NCBI GenBank assembly: GCA_023333565.1
Contig: JAJKFH010003908.1
Location: forward strand, 124,001 to 188,000
Origin: Puffinus mauretanicus
Lineage: Eukaryota > Chordata > Aves > Procellariiformes > Procellariidae
Length of the DNA: 64,000 nucleotides
Direction of reading: 5' to 3'
In this document: positions 39,875 through 50,586 of the stretch, one piece after another
Numbering within the stretch: position 1 is the stretch's first letter
Layout: every line of letters starts with the position of its first letter
Position numbers and translations under genes: made by a program
Notes under the pieces: model-generated
Told to the model about the DNA's origin: nothing
Database searches by the model: none
Seen by the model: only the letters and a program-made list of their open reading frames with translations

Positions 39875-42800
39875 TCCAAATCTGTTGAATTTTGCATTTC
39901 TAGCAGCCCTGATTGCATTTGCAGAATGTCTTCTTCCTTTGCTCGACTCGAATAATTTTCCTGTGCTTCACAGAAATATTTCTTTGTACAATCTTCATTA
40001 CGTCCAACATTTAGTACGTTCCTCAACTAGAAACCATCAGCTACTGAAATGTAATCCTATTTGCTTAAGCCAAATGCTGCCAAAAATCCAGCCGCAGAAG
40101 ACAAAAAAATCAGAGGGTGGTGAAAAGCAAAGGATATTTGAACTGTAGAAGATAGGAGGCTTTTGGCACTTGCTATACTCCGCAACAGAGATGAAAAGAT
40201 ATTCCAGAGGGTCAGGGAAAGAGCTCCTATATTTCAGAGATCCTTAGAACGTAATCAAAGATGAAAGGAAACTGCAAAGATACTGCTGCAGTTTCTGCTG
40301 CCAGCCACAAAGAATCCTCATCTGCTGCAAGAAAGCACTCTCCCAGAATGCTTAGCACAGAGTTCGTACTGGCAAACATTTCTTTGCTTGACCTATATGT
40401 GCTTTTTAGTGTTTAAAACAAAAAACTCCAAAACAAAAAACTCAAAATGGGGGGAAAATTCTTAAATCACTGCTGCTATGGAAGAAAAACAGCGTGTCAC
40501 ATAAACCTACTTCAATCAAATCTATATGTTATCAGCATGCTATTATCAGTTCAGGCAAACCACGAGGGAGCTGAAGGCTGTCTTTACTGTTTCCTTTCTC
40601 CCTTGCATGCAAAGTGATCAGTCAATTCCCACCTGCCAGAAACTGACTTTGTCTAGCCCTTGATTGCAAATAGCCAATAAAAAGTGCAAATAGTCATAAA
40701 AAAAGGAAAAAAGAACACAGCTGACTCAGTATCTATTTCAGATCAACTTCCACATCTAAAACAAAAATACAGCATGAAATTTAAAATACATAAATTTGTT
40801 GGTTTTATAGTGAATCACATCTGTATTGATTGCATTTATCACTACAGGATTCTACTCCACATACAGTACTGGCATCTGTCATGCAAGTATGTAAACACCT
40901 TTAATTGACACTGAGAAGAAGTGTTAAATTCGTAAACTACTTTTAAAGGCAAGGAATTTGTAAAAAAAATAACTGTCCCAATCCACACCATAACAATATC
41001 AATCATTCTGCCAGAGATTGCTGATTAGTTTTATATTTCTGCTAAACTGAAAGCACTGAGATGTATTTACTTACTTATTCACCAAATTGTAAAACTGGAT
41101 GAAAGAGTGAACTTACAAACTCAAATTGTTGCAATGGAGTTTAAAAAAGTAAATTAAAAGGACTTAAGTGAAGCATGAAAGGAAGGAATAAGCAGATTAA
41201 TGATGTCAGCTACAGATTTGCCCCCATGCAAATTAACTTATCTCAAGGAAATACTTGCATGCTATAATGAGACAATTAGAAGACATTTTTAAGATTTATT
41301 AGCATTTTTCCCTAACATCTGGCTAGTTAATACATCTCAGTACGCTTCTCATTACATTTCTAACCTAAATACACCATAACAACATGCAGACACATTGATT
41401 TTAAAAAAAAAAAAAAAAAAAGAAAGAAAAAAATCAATATTTGACAGTGATCCAAGTAGTTCCTGCCAGTCCCATATTCTCAAAGGCAGCAGTTAGCACA
41501 TTCCACATATTGTAAGAAATACAAATTGTGTTAAGGCAGTTCTGTTAACAAGGAATAGCTTTTTCTGGGGGGAGGATAAAGAAGGTAATGGTGAAGAATT
41601 TGGCATAAATTCTACTCTGAAGAGCAAAGATAATTCATACATAACCATGAACCTTGCACAGCGATGGGTCTGTACCTTATTCTGTCTCTCTACCTACCCT
41701 ACCCTCTTTGAAAACAAGAAGCAGGATTGTGAGGGAAATGCTTTGCTCCATTCACTAAGTTTGGATAAAGACATCCTTGCAAACACATGAGGGAAAATAG
41801 TCATGGGAATTACCACGGAAGGCACCCCCAAAAAATACATTCAAGTGAACTGTTTCTAGTGCAGAAGTCCACTTCATTCCCATCTGGAATTTAGGATTAC
41901 AGAGACCTAACAAAGTTCAGGTTCCAAAGGTGATATCAGAAGTTAAGAGATCATTTAAAAAAGCACTGTTTAGAGAGTTGTTCTGTGAAATTTTAGAGAC
42001 TTCATAATTGGAAATGTTTCTAGCAAAAAGTACAAAAAGTAGCTCGCGCCTTAAGAGAGTGTGAGAAAAGTAAGTCAGTTTACAACAGATTATCATGCAC
42101 TAGACAGTTCCTTCAAATGCCTAGAAAATGACCTCACTTTTAAAACACTAGGTAGGATGTGAAGAAACAGGAAGACAAAAAATTTCATTCGGAAAGACAA
42201 ACAGATGACAGAATCGTAGACTAATTCAGGTTGGAAGTGACCCTGGGAGGTGTTCTAATTCAAAACCAATTAAGAGCAAATTTAATTCCAACTATATCTT
42301 GAATAAATTTAGCATCATGTTTCTACACTATTTTAGAAAAGGCAACTGAAACTGACTTGGATCAACACAGTGGTAACAACAATGACATAAAAAGCATTCC
42401 AAAAACAGCTTGAAAGGGAGATAAATGTGGGCACATAAGGGGTGGGAAGAAACCACACAGAGGAGGAGCTTGACCAGATGCTTAAATGTTAATATTACGA
42501 GAAATCTGAATAATATGCAACGTAAAGCATTGTCTGCCAACAAGCATACTTTTTCCCTAACACCTTAACTTGGTGCAAAGTGGAAGTTTCCAGCTTCACT
42601 AAGGAGACTCCTGCAATTGTAATGAGCAACCACACTGCACAAGCAGTGAACATCCAGACAGAAATGTGACACAATGTAATATTATCCATTACAGTACTAC
42701 ATCTCAAAGTGAAACAGGAGGCTGGAAAAATTCTTGCAAAGGTCTGACAGAACTTTCTCTACCAGTTGAAGAGAGCTAAAGGACAGCCTATAGCAGGTAG

Positions 42801-44599
42801 AAGTCTTAATCTGATGATAAAAAACAGAACAAAAAAAAAAAAAATCAACATATAAACAGGCCGGACTGTACATCATATGAGCAGCAAGCTAGACATTGCA
42901 AACTGCCTTTAGCTAAGCCTGGGTTACGAAAAGGTTTTTATCCATAAGGAAGAGTAGGAGGGAGGAAAGGAAGGTTGTAAAGAGGAGACATCACTAATGT
43001 CTGTCTTCTATGGGTTTGTGAAAAAGGGTCTGCACCAGAAAGCATGCAGACTTATGAAGAGCTATTTGAGTTAGTGTATGTTGCAAATACTACATCCCCA
43101 AGCCAAACCACCTGTTTACATGGGGAGCAACAAGCTCCTCCTTACTGTATACTATATTGAATCTGTACTGACTGCACAGATTCCCGAAGACAAAAAGATT
43201 AATTAGTTGTGTTAGTTCCAAGTTGTTCACAATCATATCATTTTGAGATGTGCTCTCTTGGACATGTAATAAAGAAGAAGCTCTAGTTCCCCTCCAAAAA
43301 ATTGGTCAGGAATGGTTTAACAGGACAGTTAGACAATTGCTTTAAGGGTCTAACCACCAGTCCTCCTCTGATTACAGTAAATGCCTAATAATCATTTTTC
43401 GCTTGGGAACTGAAGGACTTCAAATCAACATGTTAAGCAACCCTTTGACAACCAAACGAGTTCCAGCAAGCATAATAACATAGGTACAAAGTAAACATGC
43501 ATGCTAGACATCAGACAGTTCTAACCAATGTTTACAAGTTTCAGTTTGACGTTGGTTAACACTTACAAAGGTAGAAGTCTTTAGGGAATTATTACCTGAG
43601 TTGATTTAAAATCTTCAGGGGATCCTATAGAATTCTTATTAACAAAATGAGAATTTATTAGAGGCACCTAGACAGAAATTGAACAGTTGAGAGAGTACAG
43701 ATCATACTAGGGAGACCTTCCAATCAAATGTGTTTCTAAAAACAACATGGACATTTTGCCTTCAGACATGCCATCACTATAGCAAAGCATTTCATAAAGA
43801 CACAGGCCCATATCTGCAAGAGAACGTAATTCAGGCAGGATTCAAGCATCTGGGTCCTAGCACAAGAGCCATAAAAATACGCTTAATCTCTTAAAACATT
43901 ACAAGTAGATACTTACATTTTTACCTACAAAGTTGTCCTTGGTATTTAACATGCCCAAACTGATGCCATCTTGACAGGAGTGAACATCTGGTTCCTTAGA
44001 GATCTTAACACATCCTGACTGAATTCAGCTTTTCACAAAACATGACAGTATCTGTAGGTGGAGCACTACCTTCCATCTGGCAGCGGCCTGTATATCAGCT
44101 CAGAATGCTAGAGATGTGGGCCTAAAGCCTCCTCAGCCCAAAGAGATTAAAACCAACATCACTTACCACTCTTTGGAGTGCCTTAACAACCAGATGATAG
44201 CACATCACAGCCAACATACTCACTTCTGCCTGACAAAGCTATACTGCAGGAAAGAACTGAAGATCCAATAGCCCTGCAAGAGGGAAAAGAAGTGTACATA
44301 CCACAGTTCATACTTACTAGGAATGTTCCTAGAGGAGAGGAGGGAGGAAATTCAGGTGCTAGTTCCTGTTGCAAGGACTGTTTCTGAAATGACTGCTTCA
44401 TGCACATTTCATAAAAGAGCTTTGTCAGACAATTTTCTTCAAGAACTCATGTTTCTTCAGAAAGAAGGAACTGTGCTAAAAGCTGCTTTGTGGCCACAAC
44501 AGTGAGTGATTTGTCAAAAGCACCTGATTTGTCACAACTAGTGCAGAGTGTCTGCTTGGATATGGATTATTCCTAGTAACCCTCATATCCGCTATCCAG
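39875..44599 (-). other. DOCK9 intron 1, 39.9-44.6 kb, including the presumed upstream region of the 39.7 kb exon
   Basis: AT-rich. It holds A19 at 41403-41421, a CR1 3' scrap at 42209-42275, and an AP-1-type TGACTCA at 40722-40728 about 850 bases upstream of the candidate ATG at 39874. No TATA box or CpG island is evident at the candidate promoter. Nothing else recognised. Confidence 0.65.
42209..42275 (-). mobile_element. CR1 3'-end fragment
   Basis: The sequence CAGAATCGTAGACTAATTCA GGTTGGAAGTGACCCTGGGA is the antisense of the conserved CR1 3' tail. Only about 65 bases remain. Confidence 0.7.
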
Positions 44600-45432
44600 A
44601 ATGGCAAGAAGGAGGATATAGGGAACTACAGGCTAGTCAGATTCACTCCAGTCTCCGGGAAAATTATGAGGCAAACCTTCCTGGAAGCCATTTCCAGACA
44701 TATAAAGAATAAGAGAGTAATTCCAAGTAGACAACATGGATTTACCAAGCACAAATTACACCTAACCAACCTGTTTGCCTTCTGTGATGAGATGGGCTGG
44801 CTCTGTGGCCACAGAGATAGCAGTGGACATTGAATAACGTTAGTAAAACAAGGCTTCTGACACAGTCTCCCATGACATCCTTGTAGCCAAATTAGGCAGA
44901 TGTGGTCTGAATGAGTGGATGATAAGGATGACGTCCTGGTGGACAGCAAGTTGAACACGCTGAGCAGGCTTCTCAGTACAAGAAAGATATTGAAATACTG
45001 GACTGAGTCCAGTGGAGAGCCATCATGATGGTTTAGGGGCTGCATCATATGATGTATGAGAAAAATCTAAGAGACCTCGGGTAGTTCAGCCTTAAGTGAA
45101 GGCTAATGGGACATCTTATTGCTGTCTGCAACTGCCTAATGGGAAGGTAGAGAGAGGATAGAGCCAGACTCTTCTTGCAAGTACAGTCAGAGGACAAGAG
45201 GCAACAGACACAGAATATCCCATTTGCATAAAATGATTTTTTTTTTTCCTAACCATGAGGGTCGTCAACTATTGAAGTTAAAGTATTTCTATCTTCGTGG
45301 ATATTAAAACCAGATTGGTTTTAATTAATCTCTGAGCAACCTGCTCTAACCAGACCTGCTTTGAGCAAGGGATTGCACTAGGCGACTTTCAGAGATTTTC
45401 CTTTCAACCTGTAAGTTTCCATGATTCTGTGG
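44600..45432 (+). mobile_element. Old, internally deleted CR1 copy
   Basis: Plus-strand CR1 similarity begins with the ORF2 segment GGAACTACAGGCTAGTCAGA and CATGGATTTACCAAGCACAA (encoding the QHGFTKxK region). It then jumps across a deletion near 44925 into the C-terminal region and ends at the 3' tail near TTCCATGATTCTGTG. It is heavily mutated with many stops, clearly older than the copies at 19.4 and 49.4 kb. It lies antisense to DOCK9 in intron 1. Confidence 0.85.
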
Positions 45433-48400
45433 CATTACACTACCACAGAGACAGAGAAAGAGAAAAAATCCAAGAGAATTCCATCCTTCAGAAGAAAGCC
45501 AGTATGATTACTCCAGGAGGTAGTCTTGAGAATAGCATGCTTGGATTCCCATGTAATTTTGACCGAGAACCTGCACACTCAGCAAGGCCTTAAGAAGAGG
45601 TTTGCATCGAACAGAAACAAAAAACAACTGTGACATTAGAAATATTAAGTATACCACCAGGCTGAAGACCAGAGGCATATCATTTTTGAGATGTCCCTAA
45701 TGTCAAAGATCATATCAAAAGTCAAAAATAATGCTTATGAAAATTGGAGCAAGATTTAGTTCTGTCTTATCTAGTCAAGGAAGCTGTCATAGCTGGCTAA
45801 TATCACAAGTTTCTTTTAATCAACGAACAAGGGAATGTTTGTGTCTATTATGCCTTTTATACATTTAGAGACATGGGAAGGAGGCATAAACGATACAACC
45901 CAAGAAATTCTATTTCAAATCTTGCATACATGATATTATGTATGTGCTGATGGAGAGATGCACACAAATTTAAAACCCTGCTAGTTACAAAATGCTAAGT
46001 ATCTTAGTTAATAGTTTTAGATCACATAGTTGAGAGCTGCAGAAAGGTCAGTCTTCTCACAAGTTCATTCTCACATGAATAACAACACATTTTCATCCAC
46101 AGATGAACAGTGGAAACTGCCAGTAAAGCATGTGCCTTAAGTTCAAACTTAACTCAAGTATACCTTGAGGACAGACATACCAAGAATAACCCAAAGAACT
46201 TCAGGAAGTTGTCCCAGTCAGTCTAAACTGAACAAATTAACATTTATTGTTAAGCGTGAGACACAAAACACCTAGCCCTTTTAACTGTTTATATTTCAAG
46301 CCATAACATAGGATTTCTGGTATTAAAATATGCTCACTGGACTCCATCTAGTGGTCACATAACTTTCAGCGTTCTGAAGTTGAAGTGATTATTCTGGGCT
46401 CTTAAATAACTAGTAAGATAACCACAACAGAAATTTATTATTATCAGAGAGCTACAGAACAAGTCACTAATTATAGGATATTATTTTCAGAAACACTAAT
46501 AAAACCATGCCAGAATAAATAATGGTCCACAGGGCAGCAGACTGGGGGGGGCAGGGGGGCAGAAAATGTTAGAACCCAGTTTTTGAACAACCTTACTCTG
46601 TTCAGCAAAGAGTAGCAGTTCAGGGCTCATACATCCTTTTATACTTTTAATCCCACTACGGAGGTTATTCAGATTCAGGTCTTTCTCCTTCCCTTTGTTC
46701 CTAGTTCAGTCAGGAACAAGTTCCAACTTCCCCTCCAGCAGACCATTAGCTGCCAAAATCTTATGCTGGAAGTATTGTCCCTTGAACTTTACCAGCAAGA
46801 CTGTTTACAGCAGGATTTTTTTTTTTTCCTATTAGAAACCTCATATTTCATGTGAGGAAAAACTTACTGGATCATGCTGTATGCTCAGGCTGGGAAGAAA
46901 TTAACATATAACATTATTGGTCCATTTAGGGCCATATACAATACCAGGCAAATAACTCCAAGGTGATAACAAGCCTGGCAAGCAAGAATCCCAAGACAAT
47001 TTCTGAAGGAAACTAGAATAGCATGCTTCAAATAATTATGACGTATGTCATCTCTTCATTAACCTGAATGCTCTTTTTAAACTCACTGACGTTTGAGGTC
47101 CACCGTGAATTTAAAATCCCTCTTGGACTAGCAAACAGCAAGAGTGAAGCCTCCTTGAACATCCTTAAAGGCAAACATACTACTATGATTTTCAGCTAAA
47201 CCACCAACTAAATCAGATGACATTATGCTACACAGGTATTAGTGCCACTGCAAGTGGGTGCAAATATGCCTGGCAGAAAAAGGTCTGAAATACCACTTGT
47301 CATCATCGCTCTCCTGGGCCAAGTGAGGAACAGGCTAGATGAGGTGACTTTCAGTCTTATTTTCACAAAGCTTCGGTTCTATATTATTCTGTTGCCTGGC
47401 TGTAGTCACTTACAACCGTGCCTACAAACGAACCTACAAAGGCATCAAGTGACGTGCAAGCAGATTCTCTGCCAGTATCAGCGCCCTGGTGAAGAACAGC
47501 ACTACTTCTGAAATCAAAGGATATAAAGACCATTATGCAACATTAAAGGACAAAGAGCATGAAATAGCATTGGCAATGCCATCAAACTGGAAAATGGATG
47601 ACTACCTTTCCATCACCTTAAAACCAAAACCTCTTTTCTATATGTTAATATCCACAATGCTAGCTAGTATTTCCATTTGACTTTTGATTTCTTATCAAAC
47701 CTGTTAAAATGAGACCAAGAGCTATCTTTCTAGCCTTTGCTTCTCCCACTGAAAACACCCAGCTCTTTCCGTGGACCTTCTATTTTTCTTATTCGTGTAT
47801 ATTTCAGTACTCCCTTCAGCATGTGAAGGGCAGCTGTGCCTTGGGTAACCAGTGAGGTAGGAAGCTCATATCTCTTAATGTCAAAACACAAGCATCCAAA
47901 GGCAGTAGAGGCTCTGGACTTGCAAGCTGAAACCAAATTAAATGTCTACAAACTCATGTACATTGAATTCCAGGCTCTTGAAATCAAATACATCACAATT
48001 TTTGTGTTATCATAAGTGAAATATATTACATCCTGCACTGATGTAACCAGACATTCAAATGCTTTCTCTACTTAAAATTATGCAAGCATTATCCATTCTG
48101 AGTATAATGTGTGGTCACTCTTTGTTGAAGGATTAATTTTATAGCAGTGAAAAAATAAACCCTCATCTTATCTCTGAATTCACGAAATAACTCCTTCCCA
48201 CCCACAGAGTACCTGGTAGTACTAAAAGCAGTTTAGTCAGTGCCTCAAATTTCCAAACCTAGATCAGTATCTGTCAACATGCTATCTCTTTTTAAGTCAA
48301 TAGCTACACCTGAGTATCAAAAAGCACCCAGAAGCAGCAGCTAAGGATTATTTATTTACACTGATGGATCTATATCCTGTATTCTAGCAGCTCTGAATCA

Positions 48401-49389
48401 GCATTAGTCCTTCTCAGCTTTGTTGTGACTAAACATAAATCTTTACCTTTTTTTTTATATATATATAGTTTTCTGGGGGTTTGGAGTTGTTTTTCTTGTT
48501 CTATTTGGGTTTGGGGGAGGGTTGTGTTTTAAAGCATATTTTAGTTGCTTAGTTAATTTTATGTGAGGTCACTTGATATTCCAACTGCATGAACAACTAT
48601 GTTTCTTAGTAGAAGAAACTTCAAAAGGGACTATTTGATTTCAACTTGTAGGGACTGTAACATTGTTTATGCACAAACTCATTCATCACTGAAAATTTCA
48701 AACAAGTTTAGAGGAGTGAGGTATCATTTTGAAAAGTGAACGGCTGTGTTGATTTAGTGCCCCATATTTTTTAATTTCTAGTATTCTCTCCTAGAATCAT
48801 CACTAGAATAAACTTTTCAAGCGTACTACAAAAGCAGTTAGAAGAAAAAAAGCCAGTCTAAACCATGTTGCCTTGATTTGCTCAGAATTATAAAGTTGAC
48901 ATGTCTTCCAGAACTACTGGCATTGACAATATTGTATATAACAAGGTCTACTTTACATTTAACCTTTGTACAGAAATCCTGTGAATTTTTCAGACAACGT
49001 TCAGCCTCAACTGACTTATTTCTTCCTCCTCATTGCCTCAAGATAGAAAAATGATCCAGAACTTTCATGGTTTTTTTTGACACAACAATTCCAGGGGCGG
49101 AATAACAAATTTCCTTCTTAAACTAGCTGACATCCTTTCCTTCAGCTGGTGAGTAGAAAGAATTTCTTTCTGCTGGTCCTCTAATGGGAATGGGCCTTTT
49201 TATTCAGAGAGGGCCCCAAACCAAAGCTTTGCCTGGGCCCAGAGGCTTCAAACTAAAATTCCAGATAAGGCCTCAATTTCCATTGACACCAACAAGTACT
49301 ACCTGCTTGCTTCCTCAGCACACAGAGCTAAGATTACTTTGTTCCTAAAAAGCAAACTAACACCTTACAGAACAAGAACACAAAAGAGT
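45433..49389 (-). other. DOCK9 intron 1, 45.4-49.4 kb
   Basis: AT-rich intron between two CR1 copies. Contains G-runs at 46544-46551 and 46554-46559 and a short T/(TA) tract near 48450-48468. No exon or RNA gene recognised. Confidence 0.75.
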
Positions 49390-49885
49390 GTGGTTCTGGG
49401 CTCCCCAGCACAAGAGAGCCATGGATATACTGGAGAGAATCGAGCAATGGGCACAAATATGATGAAGGGACTGGAGCATCCCGCCTATGAGGAAAGGCCA
49501 AGAGAGCTGGGGCTGTTCAGCCTGGAGAAGAGAAGGCTTGGGGGGAGCTCATCAATGTATATAAATACCTGAAGGGAGGGCGCAAAGAGGAGGGAGCCAG
49601 GCTCTGCTCAGTGGTGCCCAGTGACAGGACGAGGCGCAATGGGCACAAATGGAAACGCAGGAGGTTCCCTCTGAACATCAGGAAACACTTTGTCACTGTG
49701 AGGGTGACTGAGCACTGGCACAGGTTGCCCAGGGAGGTTGTGGAGCCTTCATCCTTGGCAATATTCAAAAGCCATCTGGACACAGCCCAGGGCAACCAGC
49801 TCTAGGCGGCCCTGCTTGAGCAGAGGGTTGGACAAAATGACCTCAAGAGGTCCCTTCCAGCCTCAGCCAGCCCATGATCATGCGA
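49390..49885 (+). mobile_element. CR1 retrotransposon, 3' fragment
   Basis: Plus-strand copy of the last roughly 500 bases of CR1. It encodes a frameshifted version of ERPRELGLFSLEKRRLGG, then NIRKHFVTVRVTEHWHRLPR, and ends with the GACCTCAAGAGGTCCCTTCC tail. It is closely related to the copy at 106-895 (same HFVTVRVTEHWHRLP block) and distinct from the 19.4 kb copy ([15 protein letters not shown]), so two CR1 subfamilies are present. Confidence 0.93.
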
Positions 49886-50424
49886 GAGCGCCATGGCACC
49901 CCTTCGCACCACATGCTTTGGAGAGATCTTTCCTGCTGTTTTTTTTTTTTTTATAGTGGATGTTCACCACTACCCCCAAGGCAACACCACTACCTTAAAT
50001 AGAGCGCTACTCACAGAATGGAGTGGTTAGTTTCACCAGTCTGAGATGCCAGATCCAGACAGGCTTTTCAGCAAAGGCTCTTGATTTCTTCTTTTTCATT
50101 CTTCCCTCATTTGAACTGTCTGAGTCTCTAAACCAGGCAGCAATCTCTGGACACAGCAGGAGAATGCAGAAGACAGTATCTGGATTCCCCATTCCTCCTC
50201 TCATATCCGATTCACTGGGCACAGATGAGGAGATGACAAACTGTTCTAACAGACACAGTAATTCATCCTTATGCCAACAAAGAATCCCATTCCCCACCCC
50301 CACAGTCAGATTAAGATTTTTATTTTCTTAATGTTTCTGCAGCAAAGCTGCTATTTCTCTCAACCAGTCACAATGGGAGTGTAGTAGAAGGCAACCTCAG
50401 CTACAGATGTTGGATTTCTCTTAC
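49886..50424 (-). other. Between CR1 and the 50.4 kb candidate exon
   Basis: Intron sequence with a T-run near 49939-49951. A 98-codon open frame on the minus strand (50007-50303) is present. The donor-like GTGAGT inside it is in phase 1, incompatible with exon 2, and I see no similarity. Confidence 0.6.
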
Positions 50425-50586
50425 CAAACCTTTGTGCTCCAGAACAGCTTTCTTCACAAAACCCCCTTCAGAGCTTCTGCTCAACTTTCTGAAGACCTTT
50501 AGACGTCTAGTAAACTTTTTTCCAAAGCAGAGTCCATTGCACCAATGAAATTCTGGCCCTTGCTTCGTACAAGGAATCTTGTCCAT
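50425..50586 (-). CDS. DOCK9: Candidate alternative first exon of DOCK9 (basic N-terminus)
   Basis: The ATG at 50586 (G at -3, G at +4) opens 54 codons starting MDKIPCTKQGPEFHWCNGLC. They continue through a very basic segment (GKKFTRRLKVFRKLSRSS) to VLEHKGL, where TTG|GTAAGA gives a phase-0 donor compatible with exon 2. The KKFTRRL stretch loosely echoes RKFTRAL of canonical exon 1, which may be coincidence. The net positive amphipathic stretch could bind acidic membranes or another partner; that is inference. An overlapping out-of-frame ATG lies 5 bases upstream. A 54-codon open run beside a donor-like site can occur by chance in an intron this long, so I hold this with less confidence than the 39.7 kb exon. 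Confidence 0.42.

Noticed and set aside
44167..44205. Thirteen-codon possible first exon (MCYHLVVKALQRV) before GTG|GTAAGT, phase 0
   Set aside because: Too short to distinguish from chance. Similar short ATG-to-donor runs occur several times in intron 1.
50007..50303. 98-codon minus-strand open frame next to the 49.4 kb CR1
   Set aside because: The donor-like site inside it is in phase 1, which cannot join exon 2 in frame. No similarity recognised, and frames of this size are expected by chance in 64 kb.
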